This document shows positions 1 through 9,708 of a stretch of DNA of 64,000 nt, one piece after another. The notes beneath the pieces were generated by a model. That model searched no databases. It had not been told where the DNA came from and worked only from the letters and a program-made list of their open reading frames with translations. Source of the stretch: JAPPLB01 sp965206655 (GTDB taxonomy: Bacteria > Acidobacteriota > Terriglobia > Bryobacterales > UBA6623). Where the stretch lies: contig CBDBKC010000036.1 of NCBI GenBank assembly GCA_965206655.1, positions 434,001-498,000 of the forward strand. The letters are read 5' to 3'. The translations under genes were made by a program, and so were the position numbers. Numbering within the stretch: position 1 is the stretch's first letter; every line of letters starts with the position of its first letter.

Positions 1-837
1 TACGTATTCGAGTTCGACCTTCTTCGTGATGAGACCCGCATCAAAGCCCATTGCGAGCAGTTTGCGTGCCGATTCAAGCACTTCCGGGGCCATATCGGTT
101 GTATGGTGGTTCACATACATGCCGACGAAGGTCTCGGCCGTCGCCTCGTCGAGACCGCGGGAAAACTCCATTGCGTAGCGCAGGGCTTCGTCACGATTGT
201 CCAGCGCATAGCAAATGCTGGCCCGCAGGCAGTCTACGCACTCCTTCTGAATCTCCCGTGAGAAGCTGCGCAGAATGGCGTTGGCGCCCAAGGGCAACGG
301 CAATCCGTGCTCTTCTTTCCACCAAACGCCCAGATCCACGACACGATGCAGTCCGCTTCGGTCGTACATTAGCTGGCCTTCATGGATGATCAAACCCGCA
401 TCGACGGCGCCCTCCTGGACGCGGTCTTGAATCTGGTCGAACGGAACGACGACGGCTTCGAAATCCGGCTCGTAGAGCCGCAAGGCGAGGTAGGCGGTCG
501 TTTGGAGTCCCGGCACGGCGACCCTCTTCCCCTTGATCTCGGCGGGCGTGAGGACCCGCTTGGAAACGACCAGCGGACCGTACCCATCGCCTACGCTCGA
601 GCCGGGCGACGTAAGGATGTACTTGTCCGCCACGTAAGGGTAGGCATGGTAAGAGATGGCGGTCATCCCAAAGCGGCCTTCTTTAGCAGCTTCGTTCAAC
701 GTCTGGATATCACTCAACTGATGCTCGAAACGAACCAATGACGAGCGCACCTTTCCGGTCGCGAGACCATAGAACATGAATGCGTCGTCAGCATCAGGAC
801 TATGAGCCACCGTCACGTTCTGAAGCGCAGATTCCAT
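1..837 (-). CDS. mqnD: 1,4-dihydroxy-6-naphthoate synthase, partial (runs off left edge)
   Basis: MqnD converts cyclic de-hypoxanthine futalosine to 1,4-dihydroxy-6-naphthoate in the futalosine route to menaquinone. Translating the minus strand from an ATG at 837 gives 279 open codons to the window edge, beginning MESALQNVTVAHSPDADDAF. The SPDADDAFMFYG block (residues 13-24) is the family's substrate-binding N-terminus, and the rest (for example the GYGPLVVSKR and DAGLIIHEGQ stretches) fits the MqnA/MqnD periplasmic-binding-protein-like fold. The C-terminus lies outside the window. An in-frame GTG at 849 is an alternative start; a purine-rich GGGGTGG stretch precedes the ATG. It is transcribed away from the receiver gene at 1039. 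MqnA is the related alternative, but the DADDAFMFYG block fits MqnD better. Confidence 0.9.
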   Translation of the reverse strand, partial: MESALQNVTVAHSPDADDAFMFYGLATGKVRSSLVRFEHQLSDIQTLNEAAKEGRFGMTAISYHAYPYVADKYILTSPGSSVGDGYGPLVVSKRVLTPAEIKGKRVAVPGLQTTAYLALRLYEPDFEAVVVPFDQIQDRVQEGAVDAGLIIHEGQLMYDRSGLHRVVDLGVWWKEEHGLPLPLGANAILRSFSREIQKECVDCLRASICYALDNRDEALRYAMEFSRGLDEATAETFVGMYVNHHTTDMAPEVLESARKLLAMGFDAGLITKKVELEYV

Positions 838-1038
838 ATCGTTTTCCACCCCGACCACCCACTCAACGCAGCGACCGCTGATAGAATCAGAGCGCGAGAC
901 TCCCCGGCTCTCCGAGCCCACCTTCACTGCGGCCTGGGGATGGGACACCCGGCGGATGACCGGGCTACTTTGCTACTTTAGCAGACTGCCCGGCGTCTCC
1001 TGGACGCCGAATCGCAGGCCCCCGTCACGACGAGACTT

Positions 1039-1410
1039 ATGCCCGAAAACAGCTCTCCACAGGTCATTGCAGGCGTTGCCGATCTGATGTTTACCTCAAA
1101 GATCGCTGAAACAGCTCGCCATGTCGGCGTTTCCGTCGGCTTCGCCGGCAACCGGGAAGTCTTGCTCAGAAAGACAAACCCCGCGCCTTCGTTGATCATC
1201 CTCGACCTGAACTTGGAGGCGCTCGACCCGGTTCAACTCGTTCGCGATCTGAAAGTTGATCCGCGTACGGCGCAAGTCCCCGTAACCGCCTACGTCAACC
1301 ACGAATGCACCGACTTGATCGAGGGCGCCAAGGAAGCGGGTTGTGACGCCGTGCTGACCCGCGGCGCGTTTTCTAGCGGCTTGCCGGAGATACTGGCGCA
1401 ACACCGCTGA
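1039..1410 (+). CDS. Single-domain response-regulator-like (receiver) protein
   Basis: A 123-residue protein consisting only of a CheY-like receiver fold. The likely phospho-acceptor is Asp56 in LIILDLNLEA, but the N-terminal acidic pair is not clear and the conserved Lys of the last strand appears as Arg in VLTRGAF (about residue 108). The family transmits phosphorelay signals, but these substitutions suggest a weakly or non-phosphorylated pseudo-receiver (inference). No output domain and no histidine kinase lie nearby. The gene is divergent from mqnD and convergent with trpD (stop 10 bases away), so it is probably a monocistron. A second degenerate receiver is at 9709-10122. Confidence 0.7.
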   Translation: MPENSSPQVIAGVADLMFTSKIAETARHVGVSVGFAGNREVLLRKTNPAPSLIILDLNLEALDPVQLVRDLKVDPRTAQVPVTAYVNHECTDLIEGAKEAGCDAVLTRGAFSSGLPEILAQHR

Positions 1411-1420
1411 AGGTAGGCGC

Positions 1421-2452
1421 CTAACCGCCGAAGGTTTGCGTCAGGCGCGCCAGTTCTTCGAGCTTCGAGAGCGCCCGGCCTCTGTCAATCGACTCAGTGG
1501 CCAAATGCACGCCCGCTACGAAATCTTCGGCCTTCCCGGCGGCCACTAGCGCCGCCGCGGCATTCGCCAGCACGATATCCCGCTTTGCCCCAGGTTGCCC
1601 GCCTAGGATTTGTTTGAGAATCGCGGAGTTCGTTTGGGCATCACCGCCCCTTAGTTCCGTCCCCGCGGCCACAGGTAGACCAAAATCCTGGGGATCGACT
1701 TCGCGCTCGGTGACCTGGCCACCTTTTACTTCCGCTACCTGAGTCGTCCCCGTAGTCGTGATCTCATCCAATCCATCGCTGCCATGAACAACGAACGCAC
1801 GGGCAGCCCCAAGGCACGCGAGCGCCCGCGCTATCTGCCCGACCCGCCCACCGTCGAACACGCCAATGACCTGCGCCGCCGCTCCCGCCGGGTTCGTCAG
1901 CGGACCCAGTAGATTGAACACCGTGCGCATCTTCAGTTCCGCCCGCACCGGTCCGGCATGCTTCATCGCGGTATGGATCGCGGGCGCGAACAGGAATCCG
2001 ATCCCGACTTCGTCAATGCAGCGCGCCATCTGCTCCGGCGTCAGAGCAACTTTCACTCCCGCCGCTTCCAGCACATCAGCGCTGCCGCAGCGGCTTGAAA
2101 TCGAGCGATTCCCATGCTTCGCCACGGGCACGCCCGCGCCGGCCACCACGAACGCACTGACGGTCGAAATGTTGAATGTCTGGGCGCCGTCGCCGCCCGT
2201 CCCGCAGGTGTCGACCAGTGATGAACCCGGTGTCTCGCAGGGAACCGGGGCCGCGGCGGATCGCATCGCACGCGCAAAGCCGACGATCTCGTCCACCGAT
2301 TCGCCCTTCATCACGAGCGCCGTGAGCAACGCCGCGGTCAGTGCCGGTGAAGACTCGCCGCCAAGGATCTCCCCCATCACCGCCACCGCTTCGGCCTCGG
2401 TCAAGTCCTCGCGCCGCACCACTTTGTGCAGCGCTTTTCGAACGGCAACCAT
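1421..2452 (-). CDS. trpD: Anthranilate phosphoribosyltransferase
   Basis: Transfers the phosphoribosyl group of PRPP to anthranilate, the second step of tryptophan synthesis, in the cytoplasm. At 343 residues it has the usual length. The diagnostic glycine loop DTCGTGGDG (81-89) followed by the QTFNIST stretch, and KHGNRSISS (112-120), bind PRPP and anthranilate. The helical N-terminal domain is also present. The ATG at 2452 follows AAAGGAGCG. No other trp gene lies in the window, so the pathway is dispersed here. It is divergent from sucC with about 90 bases between them. Confidence 0.96.
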   Translation of the reverse strand: MVAVRKALHKVVRREDLTEAEAVAVMGEILGGESSPALTAALLTALVMKGESVDEIVGFARAMRSAAAPVPCETPGSSLVDTCGTGGDGAQTFNISTVSAFVVAGAGVPVAKHGNRSISSRCGSADVLEAAGVKVALTPEQMARCIDEVGIGFLFAPAIHTAMKHAGPVRAELKMRTVFNLLGPLTNPAGAAAQVIGVFDGGRVGQIARALACLGAARAFVVHGSDGLDEITTTGTTQVAEVKGGQVTEREVDPQDFGLPVAAGTELRGGDAQTNSAILKQILGGQPGAKRDIVLANAAAALVAAGKAEDFVAGVHLATESIDRGRALSKLEELARLTQTFGG

Positions 2453-2542
2453 GAAGTTTGCGCTCCTTTGAAACGATCTTCTATGATGAGGGTCTTCGTC
2501 CTACGCGTTTCGCCCCGATCCTAACACGCGTCTACCGATTGC

Positions 2543-3700
2543 ATGAAAATCCACGAGTACCAAGCTAAGGGCGTTCTGCGCCAATTCAAGGTCCCTGTCC
2601 CGCGCGGTGAAGTCGCCTTCACTGCCGACGAGGCGCGCCAGATCGCCGAGAAGCTGGGCGGACGCGTTGTCGTGAAGGCGCAGATTCACGCCGGCGGACG
2701 TGGCAAGGGGGGCGGCGTCAAGTTGGCCGACAACCCCGATCACGCGAAGGAACTTGCCGGGCAGATCATCGGGATGACTCTTGTCACCCACCAAACCGGT
2801 CCCGAGGGGCGGCTCGTGAAGCGTGTGTTGATCGAGGAAACGTTGCCGATCGAGCGTGAGTTGTACTTGGGAATCGTTCTCGATCGCAAGCTCGAAAGGC
2901 CCGTATTGATGGCTTCATCCGAGGGCGGCATGGACATCGAAGAAGTCGCCGCCAAGACGCCCGAGCTCATCCTCAAGGAAACCATCGAGCCCGGTATCGG
3001 ATTGATGCCCTTCCAGGCGAGGCGGCTCGCCTTCGGTATGGGCATCACCGGGGACGCCGTCAAGGGAGTAGTCAGCGCCATGATAGCCCTTGCCAAAGCG
3101 TACGGGGCGACGGACGCCAACCTTCTTGAGATCAACCCTTTCGTTATCACCACGGACGCCCGGGCCGTGGCGCTCGACGCCAAGATGGATTTCGACGATA
3201 ACGGCATGTTCCGGCATCCCGATCTGACCGAACTGAGAGACCTCGACGAGGAAGACCCGCTCGAAACCGACGCCTCGAACTTTAGCCTCAACTACATCAA
3301 GCTCGACGGCAGCATTGGCTGTATGGTCAACGGCGCCGGCTTGGCAATGGCCACGATGGACATCATCCAGCATGCCGGCGGAAGTCCGGCGAATTTTCTC
3401 GACGTAGGCGGCGGGGCCGATGCCGACCAGATTAAGAACGGCTTCCGTATCATCCTTTCGGACCCCAATGTCAAGGCGATCATGATCAACATCTTCGGCG
3501 GCATTCTGCGGGTTGATGTGCTCGCCGAGGGTGTCGTCGCCGCCGCCAAGGAGCTCGATATCAAAGTTCCGATCGTGCTACGTCTCGAGGGCACCAAGGT
3601 GGCCGAGGGCAAGAAGATCCTTGCGTACTCGGGGCTGAACTTCACCATCGCCGCCGACATGAAAGAAGCCGCCCAGAAGGCCGTCGCCGCCGCGAGCTGA
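2543..3700 (+). CDS. sucC: Succinyl-CoA synthetase beta subunit (ADP-forming type)
   Basis: Beta subunit of succinate-CoA ligase, which interconverts succinyl-CoA and succinate with nucleotide phosphorylation in the TCA cycle. At 385 residues it is full length: an ATP-grasp domain starting MKIHEYQAKGVLRQF with the glycine-rich HAGGRGKGGGVKLA loop (about 50-63), then the CoA-ligase domain with GAGLAMATMDIIQHAGGSPA and NIFGGILRVDVLAEGV. The stop is 7 bases from sucD, so the two are translated from one message. The next gene, ndk, consumes or exchanges the nucleoside triphosphate produced, which makes a plausible functional neighbourhood. Confidence 0.97.
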   Translation: MKIHEYQAKGVLRQFKVPVPRGEVAFTADEARQIAEKLGGRVVVKAQIHAGGRGKGGGVKLADNPDHAKELAGQIIGMTLVTHQTGPEGRLVKRVLIEETLPIERELYLGIVLDRKLERPVLMASSEGGMDIEEVAAKTPELILKETIEPGIGLMPFQARRLAFGMGITGDAVKGVVSAMIALAKAYGATDANLLEINPFVITTDARAVALDAKMDFDDNGMFRHPDLTELRDLDEEDPLETDASNFSLNYIKLDGSIGCMVNGAGLAMATMDIIQHAGGSPANFLDVGGGADADQIKNGFRIILSDPNVKAIMINIFGGILRVDVLAEGVVAAAKELDIKVPIVLRLEGTKVAEGKKILAYSGLNFTIAADMKEAAQKAVAAAS

Positions 3701-3707
3701 TCCGATC

Positions 3708-4571
3708 ATGAGCATTCTCTTAGACGAAAATACGCGGATCCTAGTGCAGGGCTTCGGCCGCGCGGGCGCCTTCCACGCCCAACAATGCATCGACTACGGA
3801 GCCAAGATTGTCGGTGGCGTGCATCCCGGCAAAGGCGGTTCCGAGCAGGACGGCACGCCGATCTTCAACACCGTGCGCGAAGCTGTTGACGCCGTTCAGG
3901 CCACCGCATCCATCGTTTTTGTCCCCGCCGGCGGAGCAGCCGACGCCATTATCGAAGCGAAGGACAGCGGCCTCGATCTGGTTGTCTGCATCACCGAGGG
4001 TATTCCCGCACAGGATCTCGTGAAGATCAGCTTCGCGCTCAAGGGCAGCAGGACGCGTCTCATCGGTCCGAACTGCCCCGGCATCATCTCACCCGGCAAA
4101 TCGAAACTCGGCATCATGCCGGGATACATTCATAAGCAAGGGAACGTTGGCGTCGTGTCACGCTCCGGCACCCTGACCTATGAAGCTGTCGGGCAGCTCA
4201 CACCGCTCGGTATCGGCCAGTCGACCTGCGTCGGGATCGGCGGCGACCCGATCATCGGGACGAAATTCGTCGACGCCCTCAAGCTCTTCAACGAGGACCC
4301 CGACACGCACGCCGTCATCATGATCGGTGAGATCGGCGGCACCGCCGAGGAAGAAGCCGCCGCCTACATCAAGGAGCACGTCAAAAAGCCCGTAGCGGCG
4401 TTCATCGCCGGCCGCACCGCGCCTCCCGGGCGCCGCATGGGTCACGCCGGCGCGATCATTTCGGGCGGCAAGGGAACGGCCGCCGAGAAGGTCGCCGCGC
4501 TTGAAGATGCCGGCATCGCCGTCGCGCCGACGCCCGCCGACATGGGCTCCACGCTAGCAAGCCTCTTGTAG
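3708..4571 (+). CDS. sucD: Succinyl-CoA synthetase alpha subunit
   Basis: Alpha subunit that binds CoA and carries the phosphohistidine. At 287 residues it is full length, with the Rossmann start ILVQGFGRAGAFHA (11-24), the RLIGPNCPGIISPG block (118-130) and the active-site loop GRRMGHAGAIISGGKGTA, in which His246 is the expected phosphorylated residue. It starts 7 bases after the sucC stop. ndk begins about 47 bases downstream on the same strand, so sucC-sucD-ndk is likely one operon. Confidence 0.97.
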   Translation: MSILLDENTRILVQGFGRAGAFHAQQCIDYGAKIVGGVHPGKGGSEQDGTPIFNTVREAVDAVQATASIVFVPAGGAADAIIEAKDSGLDLVVCITEGIPAQDLVKISFALKGSRTRLIGPNCPGIISPGKSKLGIMPGYIHKQGNVGVVSRSGTLTYEAVGQLTPLGIGQSTCVGIGGDPIIGTKFVDALKLFNEDPDTHAVIMIGEIGGTAEEEAAAYIKEHVKKPVAAFIAGRTAPPGRRMGHAGAIISGGKGTAAEKVAALEDAGIAVAPTPADMGSTLASLL

Positions 4572-4618
4572 CAACCTGAGGCGCTCGACTCTGCTCCCCC
4601 AGCTAAGAGAATAAAATC

Positions 4619-5041
4619 ATGGCAACTGAACGTACTTTCACCATCATTAAGCCTGACTCTACCGCCGCCGGCCACGTCGGCGAAATCATCACGGAACTCG
4701 AACGTGCCGGCTTCCGCATCCTGGCACTCAGAAAGCTCCATTTGACTAGAGCGCAAGCGGAAAGCTTCTATGCTGTTCACCGGGAGAGGCCCTTTTTCGA
4801 ATCCCTCGTGACCTTCATGACGGAAGGCGAGATCGTCCCCATCGCCCTGGAGCGAGACAACGCCATATCCGCGCTGCGGGAATTGATGGGCCCCACGAAT
4901 GCCTCCGAAGCGCCGAAAGAGACGATCCGCGGGAAGTTCGGAACCAACATTGAGCGCAATGCGATTCATGGTTCCGACGCGCCCGAGACCGCCGCTGTCG
5001 AACTCGCATTCTTCTTCAGTCAGCTCGAACTCGAGCGCTAA
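4619..5041 (+). CDS. ndk: Nucleoside diphosphate kinase
   Basis: Transfers gamma-phosphate between nucleoside triphosphates and diphosphates through a phosphohistidine. At 140 residues it has the typical length, with Lys11 in TIIKPD, the AVHRERPFFESL block and the signature NAIHGSD, where His117 is the catalytic residue. It lies downstream of sucCD in the same direction. Directly after the stop, a short 5-bp-stem hairpin (ACCCC-AGCAC-GGGGT at about 5042-5056) could help end transcription, but it has no T-run and I do not claim it as a terminator. Confidence 0.97.
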   Translation: MATERTFTIIKPDSTAAGHVGEIITELERAGFRILALRKLHLTRAQAESFYAVHRERPFFESLVTFMTEGEIVPIALERDNAISALRELMGPTNASEAPKETIRGKFGTNIERNAIHGSDAPETAAVELAFFFSQLELER

Positions 5042-5332
5042 CCCCAGCACGGGGTCCGACCCGACGCCGGGAATCGATCCTCTGAAAGGATGCGATCGGG
5101 TTGCAGGCGTTGGTGGGGTGCGGGCTCTGGTTTGTGTGGTTGGTGGCGTTTTCTTCCTCTTTGATGGCTCCTCGGGCGTAGCGATGCCTTGCTCTTGGGC
5201 GGACACCGGCCGGGGGTCGTTCTCGGGGATACCGATGCTGGCCGCCAGGGCAATGAAGAAGACGGTGCCCGCGAGGATAGTAACGAGCTCTCGCAGAACT
5301 CTTGTTCTTTTGATGTCGAGCGCGTGGGTCAT
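5042..5332 (-). other. Gap after ndk; possible N-terminus of a small membrane protein
   Basis: No confident gene lies between ndk and the PD40 gene. On the minus strand an ATG at 5332, just after the PD40 gene stop and preceded by GAGAAGG, opens a frame whose first ~35 residues look like a basic start plus membrane anchor (MTHALDIKRTRVLRELVTIL, then GTVFFIALAAS), followed by a Pro/Thr/Lys-rich tail. The frame stays open into the antisense of ndk and sucD, which cannot be real coding. If a gene exists here it must end by a frameshift or be shorter than the open frame suggests. Confidence 0.25.
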
Positions 5333-5354
5333 CTGTTGGCCTTCTCGTACTGGG

Positions 5355-7490
5355 TTACTCGCTCGGTGAGGCCTTTTGGGGCAGCAGATTCTTCAGCACC
5401 CAGACTTCATGCTGCGCCTTGCCCGACCGGTAGGCAAAACGCCGATTATCAGGATGGACGTCACCCGTGGAGAAGTACGGTTTGTTGGCCGTCAGTTCTG
5501 TCTTGTGTGCCTCGCCGCTGTCGGCGTTAACCCGCCCAAAGTTCAGCCGTCTCGGGAGGTTGCTTCTGATTCAACCCGAACCGCTTCCACAACAGGATCT
5601 GTTTACCGTCGGGAGTCCACATCGGAAACCGGCCCATTCCTTCGGGGCTGCTCCAGCGCACCAATTCGATCGCACTACCGGTGCGAAGTTCGAAAGTGTA
5701 TAAGACGGATTCATCTTCTCCTGCTCGAATCGCGGCCAGCCGCTGCCCGTCGGGAGAGAGGTGAAAGCGGGCCCAAGGTCCAGCGGGGAATCCGGGGATC
5801 TCGCGGCTCTCGCCGCTTGCGCGGTCATACCCAAATAGCCGTCCACTCTTCCAAAGCATGTAGTAGAGCGTCGCTCCATCAGGAGACCATTCGATCGTGT
5901 TGCTGAGAAAAGTATCCGACTCTTGGCCGATCAAGAGGGTTATCTGGCCGGTCTCGATGTCCACGTCCCAGATGCCTGCGCGGCCCTTTTGGTTTGTGCT
6001 GCGAACGGTAAGCCGGCCTCCATCCGGGAACCAGGCAATCGAGCCGACATAGCGAAGGTCCGCCGGTAGGACTCGCTCCGTGCCCTCTTGAATGGACTGT
6101 ACAACGAACACCCCGTTCCGGCTTCCCATCGAACCTCTCTGGGAGACGTACGCGAGGCGTCGGCCATCGGGGGACCAGCTTGCAACGCTATTCGATCCGA
6201 CGTAACGATCGACGGCAAGAACCGGCGAGCGCACCACTTTGCCGGTCTCAAAGTCCATCTCGGCCAAATGAATGTCTTTCACTCCGCCGCGTACGCCATA
6301 AAAGAATGTGCCATCCGAGCTGAAGCCCATCGGCTCTCGCACCGTCAGATCCGACCGCAGCAGGACCGGACTGCCGCTCGCCTGACCTTCCGAGACGGCT
6401 TGCGCCCACAGCCCCTCCTTCCCTCCACGATCGCTGGAAAAGAGCAGGTGCTTGCCATCGGGCGTCCAGGCAAGCGCCCGGTCGTTAGACGGGTGTTCCT
6501 CAAGCAATCTCTCCGAACTGCCGTCGGAGGCCAGTACGAAAATGTCTGTGCCTTCACTTTCCTTGGCGGACGCAAGCGTGTACCCGATATACCTGCCGTC
6601 CCGAGATAAAGCCAACTCTTGCGGCCCCTTCCAGTCGAAGGAGCGCAGGAATACGGCCTCGCCGTCGGCTAGAGAGATGATCGCGATCTGCCGGCTGCGA
6701 TCTTCCCTTTCCACAGCGAGAAGAAGTCGCTTGCCGTCAGGAAACCAGGCCTGAGGATACAGCGCGTCTACATCGTCATTGTTGTAGACGACGCGAGGCT
6801 TCGCTCCGCCATCGACGTCGACCACGCGCAGATCCCGTGAAAAGGCTCCATCTTGTACCAACCGTAGGCAACCTGGCTGCCGTCCGGCGAGATGACGGAG
6901 GTGGTAGGAAAGGAGTCATCGTCCGAGTCCGGCTCGGCCAAGAACCTTGTCCGGCCATTTTCGAGATCGCGCAACGCAAGGCTTTGGGTATTCCAATGCG
7001 TGAAAGAGACATATCGGCCGTCGGGTGAAGGCGAGCCGGTGACATCGACGCCCGGCTCAGACCAGAGCTGCTGAGCGGTGAGTCCTCCCCCGGCGTCGGC
7101 GGCTTCGACCAGGGAATCGGCCGGGCTGAGGATCGGCCCCTGCTTGACCAGCCAGACGGCGAACACGAGACTCGCCAGCGCCCCGGCGGCGGGGACCAAC
7201 CTTTTCCAGAAGGCTGGAGCGGCCGGGCTAACCTCGCCCTTGGGGCTGCGCGCTTGGCGCCAGGCATCGATCTCACTTGGATAGGCATAGACGCTCGATC
7301 GGCGGCCGGAGCGGTGGCGGCGGACGGGCAGCTTCTCGTCCTCTTCCCAGCGCCGCGCCGTGCGCTCGTCGCGGTCGAGATAGGCGGCGATCTCCTTCCA
7401 GGATTGCAGCGGTGTCTCGTTGGCTTCATTCGGTTGTGTCGGTTCCGTGGTCATTTGGGGTGCTCCGGACATGGCGTTGCGGTTACTCAC
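5355..7490 (-). pseudogene. Winged-helix/PD40 propeller transmembrane regulator, two frameshifts
   Basis: One ancestral gene split over three frame segments. Segment one starts at 7490 and encodes a helix-turn-helix domain (SWKEIAAYLDRDERTARRWE, about residues 30-49), a membrane segment near residue 100 and the first propeller strands. Segment two (to about 5530) carries SPDG/TPDGK-type PD40 repeats. Segment three ends at 5355 (HPDNRRFAYRSG, then EVWVLKNLLP). Restoring one G in TACAAGATGG (near 6852) and removing one G from GCGGGTTAAC (near 5532) gives a continuous protein of about 711 residues reading across both joints. Such proteins are common in Acidobacteria; their signals are mostly unknown. 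The two indels have opposite sign and lie next to short runs, so they may be sequence errors rather than real decay. Confidence 0.8.
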
Positions 7491-7615
7491 GGCCCGAGAC
7501 TACCGCCTCCTAAGAGTCGCGTCAATGGGCAGGGCCGGGGGAGAGAGAAATGTCCGTTCATGCCCGGATCAAAGCGTGGATTTGGGCTTATGGGCGTAGG
7601 GTGTTGAGATCCAGG

Positions 7616-8743
7616 TTACGGGCCGGGCGTTTCGATGAACTGCTCCAGCGCGGCTGTGATGTGTTCACAGGCACGCCCGTCGCCGTAGGGGTTTTCGGCG
7701 CGCGCCATGGAGTCGTAGTGGCCGGTGTCGTCTAAGAGGCGAAGACTTGCGCGGACGATTGCGTCGGTGTCGGTTCCGACCAATAGGCTGGTTCCGGCGG
7801 CGATTCCTTCCCGGCGCTCGGTCTTCTCTCGCATAACGAGAACGGGCTTGCCGAGTGAAGGCGCTTCCTCCTGGATGCCGCCGGAGTCGGTCAGAATGAA
7901 GTGGCTGCGCATCATCAGATCAACGAACGGAACATAAGCGACCGGGTCGATCAGATCAACGTTGGGTGCATCTCCGAGCAGGCGTTCAACCGGGTCGAGC
8001 ACGTTCGGGTTGCGATGAACGGGGTAGACAACCTGGACATCCGGACGTGAGGCCAGCTTCCTCACAGCACGGCAGATCCGTTCGAATGCTTCCCCAAAGC
8101 TTTCCCGGCGGTGGGCGGTTACCAGAACCAACTTCTTGCGCGGATCGAGAAACGGCCATTGCGGTCTGTCGATCCTCCCGTCCAGGAGGTTGTCTCTGAC
8201 CACCAGCAGTGCATCAACAACGGTGTTGCCGGTGACGGAGATGCGGCTCGCGGAAACCCCCTCGTCGCGCAAGGCTTGAGCGGCGGACTCGGTCGCCGCC
8301 ATGTGGAGCGTGCTCAATCGACTCACGAGCCTGCGATTCATCTCCTCGGGGAACGGGTTGAGGGGGTCACCCGTTCGCAGGCCGGCTTCGATGTGAACAA
8401 CCGGGATCTTCGCGTAGAAGCCCGCTAGCGCACCCGCGAGAGTGCTGGTCGTGTCACCCTGTACGACAACGAAATCAGGTGATTCCTCGGTGATGACGGA
8501 TTCGACCCGGCTCACGACAGCGGCGGTGGTTTGGGAGAGGGTCTGGCGGGGTCTCATCAAGTCGAGGTCATGATCCGGCCGAACCGAGAAAGCATGGAGG
8601 ACTTGGTCGAGCATCGAGCGATGCTGTGCCGTGACGCAGACGCGTGGGGTAAGCGGGATCGCCGCTCGGCGGAGGTATTCAATCAAGGGGCAGAGTTTGA
8701 TGGCCTCCGGCCGCGTACCGAATACGAAAAGAAGTCGGGCCAT
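7616..8743 (-). CDS. wecB: UDP-N-acetylglucosamine 2-epimerase (non-hydrolysing)
   Basis: Interconverts UDP-GlcNAc and UDP-ManNAc for cell-surface polysaccharide synthesis. At 375 residues it is full length, with the N-terminal RLLFVFGTRPEAIKLCPLI, the HIEAGLRTGD and PFPEEMNRR blocks and the UDP-binding SDSGGIQEEAPSLGKPVLV segment with the following RREG. It has no glycan-gene neighbours and the flanking genes are unrelated. The start ATG at 8743 is followed at once by the conserved core, so the start is secure. Confidence 0.95.
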   Translation of the reverse strand: MARLLFVFGTRPEAIKLCPLIEYLRRAAIPLTPRVCVTAQHRSMLDQVLHAFSVRPDHDLDLMRPRQTLSQTTAAVVSRVESVITEESPDFVVVQGDTTSTLAGALAGFYAKIPVVHIEAGLRTGDPLNPFPEEMNRRLVSRLSTLHMAATESAAQALRDEGVSASRISVTGNTVVDALLVVRDNLLDGRIDRPQWPFLDPRKKLVLVTAHRRESFGEAFERICRAVRKLASRPDVQVVYPVHRNPNVLDPVERLLGDAPNVDLIDPVAYVPFVDLMMRSHFILTDSGGIQEEAPSLGKPVLVMREKTERREGIAAGTSLLVGTDTDAIVRASLRLLDDTGHYDSMARAENPYGDGRACEHITAALEQFIETPGP

Positions 8744-8783
8744 CTTTAGCCTGAGTATTTCCCCACAAGGCGATCCGTGTACG

Positions 8784-9617
8784 CTAGTTTAGCGATGCCT
8801 GACGCCGACGTATGCCCAGTATCCACTTGCGCACCTCGGCGGCGTCGGGGGCTTCCGGGCAGAGAGCAAGGTACTGTTCGACTTCCTCGACGGCCTGACG
8901 GAAGTGGCCCAACTCGTGGTGCAGATAGGCGCGGTGCTTGTGCGTCTCGGGCGAGCCGGGCGTCACAACCTGCAGCGCGTCGAGCGCCGCCAAGCACTTT
9001 CGATACTGGCGGGTCCGCAGGTAGATGGTGCGCAGGTTGTTCAACATACGAATCACGATTTGGCGGTTGGTCACGGCTCTGAGGTGTTTCTCGGTTACCT
9101 CCTCCTCGTCCGCGCCCATGGAGCGAGCGAGGTCTCGGCAGTCCTCGACTTCCAGGATTCGTCCTGAGTGAAACGGATCGATGAAGATGACGCGCCGGTT
9201 GTCGTCGTACTTGAGAAGGAAGTGGCCCGGCAGGCCGACTCCGTAAAAGGGGAGGCCGAGCTTCCGCGTGATCTCCAAGTAAATTACGGAGAGAGTAATC
9301 GGAATCCCTTTCCGCCGCTCGATGACGTCGTTGAGGAAACTGTTTCGCGGATCGTAGTAGTCCGCCTCGTTGCCTCGGAAGCCAAGTTCCCGAAAGAGGT
9401 AGTCATTCAGCCGGGCGATGATCGTCGAGGGCTCATAGTTTTCGGGGATGCGACGGCCTGCCTCGCCGGCGAAACTCTCGATTTGTTCAAGCTGGGCGGT
9501 CAGATCGAGTTCGGGGTATTCGAGGCGCGCCAGAATCAGGGCTGCCCTGCTAAGCTCCACTGCGTGATCGGGGGCTGAGAAGAGCTGCTCGAGTTGATCG
9601 CAGGGCCTGGCGGGCAA
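8784..9617 (-). CDS. SirB1-family transglutaminase-like/TPR protein
   Basis: Resembles the SirB1 (DUF1338-unrelated, transglutaminase-like N-terminal) family: RNSFLNDVIERRKGIPITLS and the GVGLPGHFLLKY block form the conserved core, followed by C-terminal helices that read as TPR repeats (from RTRQYRKCLAALDAL to ELGHFRQAVEEVEQYL). The exact function is not established; family members have an inactive transglutaminase-like fold. The open frame extends to 9764, but I prefer a TTG at 9617 because GGAGGA stands just upstream and this removes the overlap with the neighbouring receiver gene. The product is then 277 residues. Confidence 0.8.
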   Translation of the reverse strand: MPARPCDQLEQLFSAPDHAVELSRAALILARLEYPELDLTAQLEQIESFAGEAGRRIPENYEPSTIIARLNDYLFRELGFRGNEADYYDPRNSFLNDVIERRKGIPITLSVIYLEITRKLGLPFYGVGLPGHFLLKYDDNRRVIFIDPFHSGRILEVEDCRDLARSMGADEEEVTEKHLRAVTNRQIVIRMLNNLRTIYLRTRQYRKCLAALDALQVVTPGSPETHKHRAYLHHELGHFRQAVEEVEQYLALCPEAPDAAEVRKWILGIRRRQASLN

Positions 9618-9708
9618 GATTCCTCCGTGGTTGTCGAACCTACGTGTGGGCCGCGAATCCAGAATACAACTCCGCGGCTCGCGTTTCAGATTCCTGAAGC
9701 GGCGCGAC

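Noticed and set aside
4442..5332. A 296-codon minus-strand open frame
   Set aside because: Two thirds of it is the exact antisense of ndk and the end of sucD, both of which are certain genes. Only the first ~90 codons could be real.
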